Shown: positions 16,347 to 25,566, counted from the stretch's first letter. The stretch: 57,778 nt of DNA from Lactonifactor longoviformis DSM 17459 (GCF_900129135.1 NZ_FQVI01000028.1:1-57778), one strand, 5' to 3'. Notes: generated by a model not told the origin, from the letters alone. Translations and numbers: made by a program.

Positions 16347-17300
16347 CTATGTACGTTCTTTAGTATTGAAGGTGCTCAGAGCTACCGCCAGCAGAATAAT
16401 AATTCCCCTGACAATCTGCTGCTGGCTGGTATCCAGACCGCCGATGATGAGCCCATTATTGATAACTCCAAGAAGCAGGGAGCCCACCACCGCACCGATA
16501 ATATTGCCGCTTCCTCCGGCCATGGAAGTACCTCCCAGCACTACCGCAGCAATCACGTTCATTTCGTCTCCTTCACCGTACGTATACCGGGCGGTCTGCA
16601 TTCTGGCCGAGTATATAATCCCGGCAAAAGCGGAGGCAAATCCCATGACGGCAAATACCATAATCTTAATTCTTGTAATGTTGATGCCCGAATAAAATGC
16701 TGACGTCTGGTTTCCGCCTATAGCCAGAACCTTTTTTCCATAGGGAAGATATCTGAGCGCAACATGTCCGATGAGAAGGGCAATAAGAGTCCAGAGAAGC
16801 ACAATCGGAACTCCGGCAATGGTTCCCATACCGAATACATTGTTAAAAGTGGTATTGCGGATGGTAATGGCCTTTGTAGCCGTCATCCACATAGCAGATC
16901 CCCTGATAATGCTCATCATGCCCAGCGTCGCCAGAAAGGCCGGAATCTTCAGATAAGTCACCAGCAGTCCGTTGATCATCCCCACCAGCGTTCCCACTAA
17001 AAGGGCGCAGAACAGAGCCAGGGCAATACTGTCTGTCTTCTCCAGCAGCCACGCAGATATTAACGCGGACAGGGCCACTACTGCGCCGATAGATAAATCA
17101 ATCTGTCCGCTGGCTATGATAAAAGTCATAGCCACGGCCATCACAGACACCATAGCTGTCTGTCTGGTAATATTCAGCAGATTTGACCTTGAAAAAAAGC
17201 TTGGTCCTAACCATACGGCGAAAAAAATCAGCACCACAATAAATATGATGTATACCATATATTGGTATAAGTCTATTTTCTTAATTGTTTTGGATCGCAC
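16347..17300 (-). CDS. Ribose-type sugar ABC transporter permease (317 aa)
   Basis: A polytopic membrane protein of the RbsC/XylH family with about eight to ten hydrophobic segments. Typical blocks are TFIIASGQIDLSIGAVVAL near the N-terminal third, the coupling region around VLAIGGNQTSAFYSGINI, and VVLGGTSMAGGSGNIIGAVV near the end. It forms the transmembrane channel of a CUT2-class importer with the ATPase and binding protein encoded upstream. The likely start is GTG with AGGAGG 9 bp upstream, overlapping the ATPase gene by 20 bp, which implies translational coupling. Confidence 0.92.
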   Translation of the reverse strand: MRSKTIKKIDLYQYMVYIIFIVVLIFFAVWLGPSFFSRSNLLNITRQTAMVSVMAVAMTFIIASGQIDLSIGAVVALSALISAWLLEKTDSIALALFCALLVGTLVGMINGLLVTYLKIPAFLATLGMMSIIRGSAMWMTATKAITIRNTTFNNVFGMGTIAGVPIVLLWTLIALLIGHVALRYLPYGKKVLAIGGNQTSAFYSGINITRIKIMVFAVMGFASAFAGIIYSARMQTARYTYGEGDEMNVIAAVVLGGTSMAGGSGNIIGAVVGSLLLGVINNGLIIGGLDTSQQQIVRGIIILLAVALSTFNTKERT

Positions 17301-18780
17301 GCTGCAATACCTCCTCTGTGTCTATTTCTCTGTGAGTAAGTTCTCCGGTTTTTACGCCGTCATGCAGTACGACAACCCGGTCGCAGACCGCCATCATCTC
17401 CGACAGTTCCGATGAGACAAAGATAACGCTGTTTCCTTCCCTGATAAATTGCCGTATAATTTCAATTATCTCACTCTTTGCATGGATATCAACTCCGGCC
17501 GTGGGCTCGTCCAGCATCAGCAGCTTTGGACGCGTGTTCAGCCATTTGGCAATTACCACCTTCTGCTGATTGCCGCCTGACAGATGAAACAGTCTCGTAG
17601 TCACGCTGTCTGCTTTTATTTTCAAATCCTGAACAGCCTTTTCACTGACTGCATTCATTTTATCTGTCCGAATCAGTCCGGAGCTCTTTACACCGTTAAA
17701 ATCTGTAACTATCATATTTTCCCTGAGAGAGTGCATCAGCACCAGGCCTTCCCGGCGCCTGTCCTCAGGCACCAGGGCTACCCGGCCGTTGACCGCCTGC
17801 CTTACATTTTTAAAGTTCACTTCTCTGCCGTCCAGGAAAATCCTGCCTCCGGTTTTCTTACGGATGCCGAAGATACATTCCATTACCTCAGTTCTTCCGC
17901 TTCCCATCAGACCGGCAAGTCCCACTACTTCCCCCGCTTTCACCTGAAAGGAAACCTCCTTTACAGACTTCCCCACGGAGAGATTTTCCACCTGCAGCAT
18001 CACCTTTTCTCCCACCGGAGTTTCCCGCTCCTTCCATACCATGGCCTGCTCATTTTTCTTACCGCCCAGCATGCATTCAATCAGAGACTCCAGTGTATAC
18101 TCTGAGACAGGCTTGCTGGCAGCCATCTTTCCTCCGCAGAGTACGGAGATGCAGTCAGCAATCCGAAAAATCTCATTCATACGGTGGGATATGTAGATAA
18201 TGGAAATCCCTTTTTTCTTCAGCCCGTCAATAATTTGAAATAAAATCTCGGTCTCTTTGTCGGAGAGTGAAGCTGTAGGCTCATCCATAACCAGGACTGA
18301 GGTATTGCTGGACAACGCCTTTGCTATCTCTATGAGCTGGCAGCAGCCCACGCTGAGGTTCTGAATCTTTTCTTCCACGTCAATGTCAATGCCCAGACTA
18401 AGGAGCAGCTTGCGGGCTTTTTCATTCATGGCCTTTATATCCAGAAACCTGCCTTTTTTTATCTCTTTATTTAAAAATATATTCTCGCTGACGGATAAAG
18501 TCGGAATAAGACTCAGCTCCTGGAAAATCAGACTGATCCCCTGCTTTTTCGCATCATTGTAGTTCCGGATCACCGTTTCTCTGCCGTTCACTCTGCAGAC
18601 TCCCGCATCTTTTACATATACGCCCGTCAGTATCTTCATAAGGGTAGACTTGCCGGCACCATTTCCCCCTACCAGGGCATGAATGCTGCCTCTTTCCAGC
18701 CGAAAATCCACATCCTGAAGTACAGGGACTCCCCCAAAAGCTTTCCGTATTCCTTCCAGTTCCAATACATAATCAGCCAT
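17281..18780 (-). CDS. Ribose-type sugar ABC transporter ATPase, tandem domains (499 aa)
   Basis: Two ATP-binding cassettes lie in one chain, as in RbsA/MglA. The first has Walker A GGNGAGKSTLMKIL, an LSVGCCQ-type signature and Walker B SVLVMDEPTASL. The second has the usual degenerate Walker A GLMGSGRTEVMEC, signature LSGGNQQKVVIAK and Walker B LLMLDEPTAGVD. The length equals the family norm. It energises uptake through the permease at 16347 with the lipoprotein at 18790. An AGAGGTG site lies upstream, 9 bp after the binding-protein stop. Confidence 0.93.
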   Translation of the reverse strand: MADYVLELEGIRKAFGGVPVLQDVDFRLERGSIHALVGGNGAGKSTLMKILTGVYVKDAGVCRVNGRETVIRNYNDAKKQGISLIFQELSLIPTLSVSENIFLNKEIKKGRFLDIKAMNEKARKLLLSLGIDIDVEEKIQNLSVGCCQLIEIAKALSSNTSVLVMDEPTASLSDKETEILFQIIDGLKKKGISIIYISHRMNEIFRIADCISVLCGGKMAASKPVSEYTLESLIECMLGGKKNEQAMVWKERETPVGEKVMLQVENLSVGKSVKEVSFQVKAGEVVGLAGLMGSGRTEVMECIFGIRKKTGGRIFLDGREVNFKNVRQAVNGRVALVPEDRRREGLVLMHSLRENMIVTDFNGVKSSGLIRTDKMNAVSEKAVQDLKIKADSVTTRLFHLSGGNQQKVVIAKWLNTRPKLLMLDEPTAGVDIHAKSEIIEIIRQFIREGNSVIFVSSELSEMMAVCDRVVVLHDGVKTGELTHREIDTEEVLQRAIQNN

Positions 18781-18789
18781 AGCGCACCT

Positions 18790-19959
18790 CTATTTTGTAA
18801 GGTCCTGCAGCCAGTCAGGAGCCTCAATCCCATAGCTTGTCTTATAGGCATCCAGAAGATTACTCTTTACTACAGGCAGCGCAGGAGGTGTCACAAAGGT
18901 AGAGGGCATCTCTTTCCCCAGCAGTGCATAGGCTGCTACAAGCGCTTCCGCCTGGCCCTGTTCGGGAGAACGGGGGGCTCCTGAACCCCGGATCATACCG
19001 TCTGTGGCAATACTCTTCGCTGCGGTGTCACCCAGATCGCAGCAGGTGATAATCAGGTCATCTCTTCCCACGGACTGGGCGGAGGCAATGGCTCCCTCGG
19101 CCGGTATATCCCAGGATGCGTAAATGCCGTCAATATCCGGATATTTTGCGAGAATAGCATCTGCGACTGTACCGGTATCGTTAGGGTCGGTAAACCCGGA
19201 TTCCATTACAATTTCAATATCCGGATATGAATTCTCTATCGTCTCCCGGAATCCCCGGTCACGTTCATTGGTCACCGGATATACCAGATCGTAAAACATC
19301 ATGCCAACCTGGCCTTTATATCCAATCTCCTTGGCCAGGATATCTGCGCAGGCCTTTCCGTTGCCGTAGCTGTCGGAGCTGGCGCAGCCCGCATAATCCG
19401 TGCCTGCCTTATAGCCCGTGGCGACATTTTCCATGAACACTAATTTTGTATCCGTTCCTTTTACATTGGCATCCAAGGCCGATGCGCACGCGTCCGCATC
19501 ATAGGGCATAACAAAAAGAACATCCGGCTTTAGCGCCATAGTACTTTCGATCTGAGAGGTCTGGGTTGCTGCGTCAAAATTCGCGTCTGTCACAGAAACC
19601 GTCTCAATTCCCCAGTCCTCCAGCATTTTCTTTGCGTTTGCCAATTTCGTCTGGTTGCAGGTATCGCTCTGTGTATGATAGCAGAAAGCCGCCTTATATT
19701 TCCCATCCTTCAGTTTCTGAATATCCTCGTCTGTAAGGGTAAATGCAGAGGGCGCCGCCGCCTGGATTCCCTCGGTGCTCACACTCAGAGCTTCGGTAGG
19801 ATTCAGGTCCAGCTCCGGGTAGGTCTTATCCGACGTTTCCTCCTTTGCTGTCTTTTCACTCCCGGACGTTTCAGAGGACGTTTCATTTCCCCCGCACCCT
19901 GCCAGCAGACTGGCTGCCACTACTGTGCTTAAAAGTACACTTGCCAATTTTCTCTTCAT
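18790..19959 (-). CDS. Sugar-binding lipoprotein of the ribose-type ABC importer (389 aa)
   Basis: The product starts MKRKLASVLLSTVVAASLLA followed by GCGG; Cys22 is the lipidation site. The mature domain is a type I periplasmic-binding fold of the RbsB family (Peripla_BP_4), with stretches such as VTDANFDAATQTSQIEST, DGIYASWDIPAEGAI and PEQGQAEALVAAYALLG. The ATG at 19959 is preferred over an upstream in-frame ATG because AGGAGG lies 7 bp before it and the signal peptide then begins properly. The same blocks recur in the C-terminal halves of both LacI regulators encoded upstream, so regulator and transporter probably sense the same ligand. Confidence 0.9.
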   Translation of the reverse strand: MKRKLASVLLSTVVAASLLAGCGGNETSSETSGSEKTAKEETSDKTYPELDLNPTEALSVSTEGIQAAAPSAFTLTDEDIQKLKDGKYKAAFCYHTQSDTCNQTKLANAKKMLEDWGIETVSVTDANFDAATQTSQIESTMALKPDVLFVMPYDADACASALDANVKGTDTKLVFMENVATGYKAGTDYAGCASSDSYGNGKACADILAKEIGYKGQVGMMFYDLVYPVTNERDRGFRETIENSYPDIEIVMESGFTDPNDTGTVADAILAKYPDIDGIYASWDIPAEGAIASAQSVGRDDLIITCCDLGDTAAKSIATDGMIRGSGAPRSPEQGQAEALVAAYALLGKEMPSTFVTPPALPVVKSNLLDAYKTSYGIEAPDWLQDLTK

Positions 19960-20006
19960 AAAATACCTCCTGTGTTTTCGTTCCTGTTTCGTTACTACTG
20001 TTCTAT

Positions 20007-21035
20007 CTATTCCCACACAAAGACAACCTTCTGGGTTTTTCCCGAGTCAAACAACGGGAAAGCCTTCTCTGCCTCTGCGATGGAAAACGTGTGACTGGAT
20101 ATCTTCTTCATATCAATCTCGTGATTCACAATGAAATCCGATATCTCCTCCCAGTCTCCCCGGTTAAAATACCAACACCCCTTCAGTTCCGCCAGTGTCC
20201 GGACAAACTGATTGCTCGGGTCAATGACTGCCCGGTTAGACTCTGCGATGAGCGCCACCTGGCCTTTTGTCCTTATAGAATTCAGGGCCGAATTCAGGGG
20301 AATATCTCCTCCCGCAGTCACTATAGCAGCATCCGCACCCCGGCCTTGTGTCAGTTCTCTGACTCTCGCCGGACCATCTGTGCTGCAGGGATTTATTATG
20401 TAATCTGCCCCCAGATCCAGAGCTGTCTGCAGTCGTTCTTCATCTGTATCAACAGCAATCACTCTTGCGCCGAAGCCTTTTGCCATAAGGATTCCTCCGC
20501 TTCCCATAGGGCCGCATCCGATGATCACTACCGTTTTTGTCCCGTTTAGCTCAATCTTTTTGCACGCTGTGTACAGAGTGCCGCCCACATCCGTAGCCAG
20601 AGCCCCTGTAATAAAATCCATTCCTTCCGGAAGCAGCAGACAATTCTCTTCCGGAATCGTCATATAATCTGCATGTGCACCGTTGACGGCAAATCCAATA
20701 CACCGAAACTCGGGACACAGCATGATATCCCCGCGCAGGCAGTCCGGACAAGTCCCGCATCCCAGTCCAAGGTAAATCGCCACCCGATCGCCTTTTTTTA
20801 CTTTCGTTACGCCCTCTCCCAGCTCCTCTACTATCCCGCAGGGTTCGTGTCCCGGGGTAATATTCGCTTCTTTGTCATCCTCATCAAACAAAGCCACCCC
20901 ATGATATCTGTGCAAATCGCTTCTGCACAGGGCTGACGCCTTCATTCGAATCAACACCTCTCCCTTTTTCGGTACGGGAATGGGCTCCTCCACAACTTTT
21001 ATGGTTTCTTTACACGGTAATTTTGCAGCTAACAT
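20007..21035 (-). CDS. Zinc-dependent medium-chain alcohol/polyol dehydrogenase (342 aa)
   Basis: Catalytic zinc ligands are Cys37 (ALCRSD) and His63-Glu64 (PGHEPCG). Structural zinc cysteines are 93, 96, 99 and 107 in CGTCPDC...LC. The nucleotide fold is VVIIGCGPMGSGGILMAKGF, followed by an acidic residue in VIAVDTDEE that favours NAD. The family oxidises secondary hydroxyls of alcohols, polyols and sugars. It is the first gene of the operon, 103 bp behind the predicted start point, and precedes the binding protein. It probably oxidises the imported sugar or polyol. Confidence 0.9.
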   Translation of the reverse strand: MLAAKLPCKETIKVVEEPIPVPKKGEVLIRMKASALCRSDLHRYHGVALFDEDDKEANITPGHEPCGIVEELGEGVTKVKKGDRVAIYLGLGCGTCPDCLRGDIMLCPEFRCIGFAVNGAHADYMTIPEENCLLLPEGMDFITGALATDVGGTLYTACKKIELNGTKTVVIIGCGPMGSGGILMAKGFGARVIAVDTDEERLQTALDLGADYIINPCSTDGPARVRELTQGRGADAAIVTAGGDIPLNSALNSIRTKGQVALIAESNRAVIDPSNQFVRTLAELKGCWYFNRGDWEEISDFIVNHEIDMKKISSHTFSIAEAEKAFPLFDSGKTQKVVFVWE

Positions 21036-21088
21036 GAAAACCTTCCTTCCACATTTTAGTTAAATACATAATAGTTTCTTTTTTTCTT

Positions 21089-21102
21089 TGATTGTACAAT
21101 CA
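21089..21102. promoter_or_regulatory. Palindrome in the operon leader (TGATTGTACAATCA)
   Basis: This perfect 14-bp palindrome lies about 40 bp downstream of the predicted start point and 54 bp before the dehydrogenase ATG. Its position suits a repressor roadblock site. Its sequence differs from the TTTACGTAAA palindromes, so it may be read by a different regulator. Confidence 0.45.
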
Positions 21103-21144
21103 TTTTTACTAATTTTTTGTTTGTTTTTTCTTAAATACAGGTAA

Positions 21145-21173
21145 ATTATAGCATGCGCCCCCTGTGGGGTCAA
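21145..21173 (-). promoter_or_regulatory. Promoter of the dehydrogenase/ABC importer operon
   Basis: On the minus strand TTGACC and TATAAT are separated by exactly 17 bp. The spacer is GC-rich and contains CCCC/GGGG complementarity. The predicted leader is about 103 nt. Confidence 0.8.
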
Positions 21174-21216
21174 CGTATTTTTGTTTAAAATACCATATAG
21201 TTTATTTTATAACGAT

Positions 21217-21228
21217 TTTTACGTAATT
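21217..21228. promoter_or_regulatory. TTACGTAA palindrome upstream of the operon promoter
   Basis: TTTTACGTAATT contains the perfect 8-bp palindrome TTACGTAA, centred about 50 bp upstream of the -35 box and 17 bp past the stop codon of the first LacI gene. It resembles sites at 23376 and 25557. Confidence 0.4.
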
Positions 21229-21244
21229 TTTAACGTTTTTTCTT

Positions 21245-23227
21245 CTATTTTTTAACTAAAATCGGCATTTTCGTTTTTATCAGATCTTTCCATGCCCTTT
21301 CCAGCTTTTCTGCTTCCACCCGATAAGGGGGGACTCCTATGCATTTACTGTCACATCTTCCCAAAAGAGCCTTTGCCGCCGCCACTGCAGCAACCACCCC
21401 CTGATCATAAGGCCGCTGGGAACTAAGCCCGATTACCATTTCCCCTTTTGCCATGTAAGATGCAATCTCATAATCCAGATCGGTAGTGGATATTACTACA
21501 TCCCTTCTCCTCAGGTCCTTCAGCGCCCTGATGGCCTCCAGGGCCGGACGCTCCCAGGTGACATAGAGCCCTTCTATCTCCGGCGTCTCCTCTATCATCC
21601 TCCGGCAAGCCTCGTACGCATTCTCTATACAGCCAAAACTTTTTTTATTCACAATCTCTATAGCAGGATACTGATCCCGAAGGGTCTCTTCAGCAAAAAA
21701 GTCTCTCTGCCGCGTTGCAAAGTATTCCGCCCCGTGCACCAGCAGCCCTACCTTTGCGTTATCCTTTCCCAAAAAATGATCGCCCAGGATCCTGGCAGCA
21801 TTTTGCCCGTTTTCTCTTTCATTTACCGAGATCCAGCAGGCATAATCTTCCTTTTTCAGGCTTCTCGGCATACTGTTAATCAAAATCAGCCTCGTCTTTT
21901 TGGCAACCTCCTGAAAAATGCCGGAAGTTTTTTCCTCGTCCACAGGTACTGCTATCACTGCATCCGGCTTCTGCATCATAATCCCTTCCAGCTGGGTCTT
22001 CTGCAGTTCCGGATCAAAGTGGGCATCCGTGACCGTCAGAACATGAATCCCATATCCGCTGAGCGTCTCCAATATGGCCTTCTCATGAAGTGATGTCCAC
22101 TCGTCGCCGCTGTAGTGAAACGCCAGGGCCACCCGGTAATTTCCGCTCTTAAGCAGCCGTTCATCCTCCTCCGACAGCACAATTTCCTCCGGATATACCG
22201 CCCTCTCGCCGAAGGGTCCTCTCGCAATATTCTGCACGGAATTTCTGATGCAGAATTCCATGGGAATCCGTTTGATCTTTTTTTCCCGTCTGCCTCCTTT
22301 TTCATCTGTTATGTACGCCACTGTTTCCTCCGCAATCTTATCAATATCCTGCTTCAGCACGGTAAGGGGAGGCTTCACCAGTCCGCACCAGTCTCCGTCC
22401 CCAAATCCGATCACAGAAAGCTCTTCCGGACAGTTGATTCCTAACTTCGAGATAACCTCCAGCAGATAAAGCGTGAGCACGTTTCCGCCTGCCAATACTG
22501 CAGTTGCTCTCTTCTCCCGCAGTACCTTAGCAATCGTTTCCATAGTGCTTTCTTTCTCCTGCAGCATAACGCCAACCACCATATCCTCGCTGCCGGACAG
22601 GCCATACTGATTCAGTGCCATGTCATATCCCTTTTTTCTCTCATCCACCGATGACAGGTGGCGTTTTTCCAGAAGAAGAACAATTTTCTCATGTCCGCAC
22701 TTGATTAAGTACTCCGCAGCTCTTCGTATTCCCTCTGCATTATCGGATATGACACTGTCCGCTGCCTCTCCGGAAAGCATCCGTTCGATAAAAACCAGAG
22801 GGATTCCATAGGAAAGGATACCGCTGTACGCCTTTTCATCCTCGCAGGAGGGGGAGAGAATCACCCCCGCAACTCTCCGGCTGCTCATAATTCCGTCCAG
22901 AATATGCTTCTCCCTCTCTCTGTCATTGTCAGATACATAAACTGCCATCATATACCCCCGCTCCCGCGCTTTCCTGGATACCGCAGGTATCACATGGGTA
23001 TAAAAACTGCTGTCCAGACTTGGGATAACCAGCGCAATCTCAGACAGCCTTCCCCTGCGCAGCTTCCCCTGTTTTTCCTGTTTGGTATGATATCCTTTTT
23101 CCCTGGCAACTTCTTCTATTCTTTGTACTAGCTCAGGACTTACATATCTTGTCCTGTTCAGCGCAAAGGAAACCGTTGCAATCGAAACCCCGACTTCCTC
23201 GGCAATCTCCTGCAGTGTTACCTTCAT
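21245..23227 (-). CDS. LacI-family regulator with an extra C-terminal periplasmic-binding-protein domain (660 aa)
   Basis: Residues 1-50 are a LacI helix-turn-helix (TLQEIAEEVGVSIATVSFAL, then NRTRYVSPELVQRIEEV). Residues about 60-335 are the usual LacI ligand-binding core (SEIALVIPSLDSSFYTHVIP, ILSPSCEDEK, AEYLIKCGHEKI, LSVIGFGDGDW). Residues about 350-655 form a second binding-protein fold (LTVTDAHFDPELQKTQLEG, EGLYVTWERPALEAI, RPYDQGVVAAVAAAKALLG) that is clearly related to the ABC binding protein at 18790. Ordinary LacI proteins are about 340 aa, so this is nearly double. There is no signal peptide, so both sensors are cytoplasmic. It is a paralogue of the protein at 23473 and probably regulates the downstream sugar operon. 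Confidence 0.9.
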   Translation of the reverse strand: MKVTLQEIAEEVGVSIATVSFALNRTRYVSPELVQRIEEVAREKGYHTKQEKQGKLRRGRLSEIALVIPSLDSSFYTHVIPAVSRKARERGYMMAVYVSDNDREREKHILDGIMSSRRVAGVILSPSCEDEKAYSGILSYGIPLVFIERMLSGEAADSVISDNAEGIRRAAEYLIKCGHEKIVLLLEKRHLSSVDERKKGYDMALNQYGLSGSEDMVVGVMLQEKESTMETIAKVLREKRATAVLAGGNVLTLYLLEVISKLGINCPEELSVIGFGDGDWCGLVKPPLTVLKQDIDKIAEETVAYITDEKGGRREKKIKRIPMEFCIRNSVQNIARGPFGERAVYPEEIVLSEEDERLLKSGNYRVALAFHYSGDEWTSLHEKAILETLSGYGIHVLTVTDAHFDPELQKTQLEGIMMQKPDAVIAVPVDEEKTSGIFQEVAKKTRLILINSMPRSLKKEDYACWISVNERENGQNAARILGDHFLGKDNAKVGLLVHGAEYFATRQRDFFAEETLRDQYPAIEIVNKKSFGCIENAYEACRRMIEETPEIEGLYVTWERPALEAIRALKDLRRRDVVISTTDLDYEIASYMAKGEMVIGLSSQRPYDQGVVAAVAAAKALLGRCDSKCIGVPPYRVEAEKLERAWKDLIKTKMPILVKK

Positions 23228-23280
23228 AGGCTTTCTCCTTTTTAACCATTTTATCGCGTTTTTTACTATTGCGTGATTTA

Positions 23281-23309
23281 ATTATCGTATTTTTTAGCCA
23301 AATTGTCAA
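23281..23309 (-). promoter_or_regulatory. Promoter of the first LacI-fusion gene
   Basis: TTGACA and GATAAT on the minus strand are 17 bp apart. The start point near 23274 leaves a leader of about 47 nt before the ATG at 23227. Confidence 0.75.
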
Positions 23310-23375
23310 TTCTTTCTCTTGTTTTACCTATTTTTCCGGATTCTTTTTTACGTGCCTCTTAGATTTCTCTCGTAT

Positions 23376-23387
23376 TTTTACGTAAAA
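23376..23387. promoter_or_regulatory. TTTTACGTAAAA palindrome between the LacI-fusion genes
   Basis: A perfect 12-bp palindrome with a central CG, as is common for LacI-family operators. It lies about 70 bp upstream of the -35 box of the 21245 gene and just past the terminator of the 23473 gene. Confidence 0.45.
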
Positions 23388-23402
23388 TATGTTTTTTTGC
23401 AC

Positions 23403-23438
23403 AAAAAAACGATGGTTCTGATCTCTTCAAAACCATCG
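23403..23438 (-). terminator. Terminator of the second LacI-fusion gene
   Basis: CGATGGTT pairs with AACCATCG and on the minus strand the stem is followed by seven Ts. It lies 34 bp past the stop codon of the gene at 23473. Confidence 0.85.
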
Positions 23439-23472
23439 CTCTTCTGCAGCATACTCACTGCGCCCGCGCAAG

Positions 23473-25533
23473 TCAAATCCTCCGCTGTTCTGCTGCGCCG
23501 GAAGATTGATACCCCCCTGCCTGCTGAGGGGCTGCTGACTCAAATTCCGGCATCTTTGTCTTAAGAATTTCCTTCCATGCCTTGTCCAGATTACCGGCCA
23601 TAACCGTATAGGGGGGCACACCAATACATTTATGTTCGCATTTGCTCAACAATGCCCTGGCCGTTGCCGTTGCCACCGCAATTCCCTGATCGTAGGGCCT
23701 CTGGGAGCTCAGCCCCACCACATATCTTCCCTTTGCCAGGCAGGCTGCAATCTCGTAGTCCAGATCCGTCGTCGTGATGGCGATATCCTCCCGGCCCAAT
23801 TCATCCAGAGCCCGGATGGCCTGAAGCGCCGGTCTGTCCCAGGTGATGTAGAGCCCCTGAATATCCGGATGATCCTGTATCATCCGCCGGCAGACCTCAT
23901 AGGCATTGTCAATCTGATAAAAGCTCCGCTTGGAAACCACCCGGATATTCGAACCATCCTCAAGGAATGTCTGCTCTGCAAAAAAGTCCCTCTGCTTGGT
24001 AGCAAAAAAAGGGGCCCCGTGAACCAGCATTCCCACCTTCACATTCTCCTGCCCCTGAAAATGTTCTCTCAGGATCCTGGCTGCATTCTGACCGTTCTCC
24101 CGCTCATTGACCGACAGCCAGCAGCTGTATTCCTCTTTCCCCAGACTGTTTGGCATATTGTTTATCAGGATAAGCTTTGTCTGCCCGGCCAGCTCCTTAA
24201 ACTTTGCTGCCGTTTTCACCTCATCTGTGGGTACGGCGATAATTGCATCCGGATGCTGCATAATCAGACCTTCCAGCTGTGTATTCTGCAGATCCGGGTC
24301 AAAATTGGCATCTGTCACGGAAAGTACCCGGACACCCATATTGTTCAGAGTATCTTTGATCGCCTTTTCGTGAAGCCTTGTCCATTCATTTCCTGTATAA
24401 TGAAAAGAAATGCCTACCGTATAGTTTCCGTTTTTCAGAACTTCAAGATCTTCCTCCGAAAGGAAATTTTCCTCGGGATACACCACCTTTTCCCCAAAAG
24501 GACCCCGGGCGATGTTCAAAGTGGATTTGCGTACCGATAATTCCATGGGAACCACAATCTTCTGTGCAGCGTGCCTCTCCTGGGAAACCCCTTCTATTTT
24601 ATTGAGCAGGAGGCGCACTGTCTTTCTTCCAATCTCCTCCGTGTCCTGTATCAGGGTAGTCAGCGCCGGAGTTATAAGTTCACACCATTTGTCATCTCCG
24701 AATCCTACGATGGAGATATCCTTTGGGCACTCCAGCCCCATCTCTCCCATAGCCTTCAGGCATCTCAGCGTAAGCGTGTTGCCTCCGGCCAGAATCGCAG
24801 TGGGCGACATTCTTTTGATAAATGCTTTGATGGACTCCTTAGCCTCTTCCCCGTCCTCCAGGCCTACACAGGCGATCAGCTCTTCGTCGCAGGGCACATC
24901 ATATTCTTTTAATGCCTGCAGATAACCTTCCCTTCTGTCCTTTACCGTACTCAGGGTTTTGTCTTCCAAGAGCAATGCGATTCTCTCATGGCCGCATTTG
25001 ATCAGATGCTCCGTGCCGGTCCTCAGTCCCTGTACATTATCAGAGATAACCGCATCGGCTTCCTCTCCTTCAATCATCCGCTCCAGACATACAAAAGGCC
25101 TGCCGCAGTTCATCAGCTTCTGATAATGTTTTTTTCCGGAATCTGCGGGGCAGAGTATGACCCCGGCAATTCTGCGGTTGGATATAATCTCGTTCAGAAT
25201 GTGCCGCTCCTGTTCCGGTTCCCCGTCAGAAAGGTATATAGACAGCGTATAGCCCTCTTCATCCACCAGTTTGGAGAGAACCGCGATCAGACGCGTATAC
25301 ACTACACTGAAGGTATTGGGTATCACCAGAGCTATCTCGGACATTTTTCCTAATTTATACTTCCGGGTTTTTTCACTCACCCCGTGCTTTGCCTTATATC
25401 CCTTTTTCCGTGCAATAGCCAGAACCCTGTCGGATATCTCAGGGCTGACATAGCGGGTTTTATTCAGTGCGTGGGACACTGTAGCAATGGAGACGCCTGC
25501 CTCCTCTGCTATTTCTTTAATTGTAACACCCAT
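23473..25533 (-). CDS. LacI-family regulator with an extra C-terminal periplasmic-binding-protein domain (686 aa)
   Basis: The architecture is the same as that of the neighbour at 21245: helix-turn-helix (TIKEIAEEAGVSIATVSHAL), LacI sensor core (ISIVGFGDDKWCELITPALT) and a second binding-protein domain (SVTDANFDPDLQNTQLEGL, QGLYITWDRPALQAI, RPYDQGIAVATATARALLS). The C-terminus carries an extra Gln/Gly/Ala-rich tail (AAPQQAGGYQSSGAAEQ) that the other copy lacks. The ATG at 25533 is preferred to one 15 bp upstream because GGGAGAGGG then lies at normal distance. It has its own promoter, a palindromic site just behind the start point and a terminator, so it is autonomously expressed and probably autoregulated. 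Confidence 0.9.
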   Translation of the reverse strand: MGVTIKEIAEEAGVSIATVSHALNKTRYVSPEISDRVLAIARKKGYKAKHGVSEKTRKYKLGKMSEIALVIPNTFSVVYTRLIAVLSKLVDEEGYTLSIYLSDGEPEQERHILNEIISNRRIAGVILCPADSGKKHYQKLMNCGRPFVCLERMIEGEEADAVISDNVQGLRTGTEHLIKCGHERIALLLEDKTLSTVKDRREGYLQALKEYDVPCDEELIACVGLEDGEEAKESIKAFIKRMSPTAILAGGNTLTLRCLKAMGEMGLECPKDISIVGFGDDKWCELITPALTTLIQDTEEIGRKTVRLLLNKIEGVSQERHAAQKIVVPMELSVRKSTLNIARGPFGEKVVYPEENFLSEEDLEVLKNGNYTVGISFHYTGNEWTRLHEKAIKDTLNNMGVRVLSVTDANFDPDLQNTQLEGLIMQHPDAIIAVPTDEVKTAAKFKELAGQTKLILINNMPNSLGKEEYSCWLSVNERENGQNAARILREHFQGQENVKVGMLVHGAPFFATKQRDFFAEQTFLEDGSNIRVVSKRSFYQIDNAYEVCRRMIQDHPDIQGLYITWDRPALQAIRALDELGREDIAITTTDLDYEIAACLAKGRYVVGLSSQRPYDQGIAVATATARALLSKCEHKCIGVPPYTVMAGNLDKAWKEILKTKMPEFESAAPQQAGGYQSSGAAEQRRI

Positions 25534-25556
25534 TCTTCCCTCTCCCATTCCCGTTT

Positions 25557-25566
25557 TTTACGTAAA
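25557..25566. promoter_or_regulatory. TTTACGTAAA palindrome just downstream of the LacI-fusion start point
   Basis: The 10-bp palindrome sits at about +6 to +15 of the promoter at 25579-25607 and 24 bp before the ATG, an ideal place for autorepression. Related palindromes are at 23376 and 21217. Confidence 0.55.
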
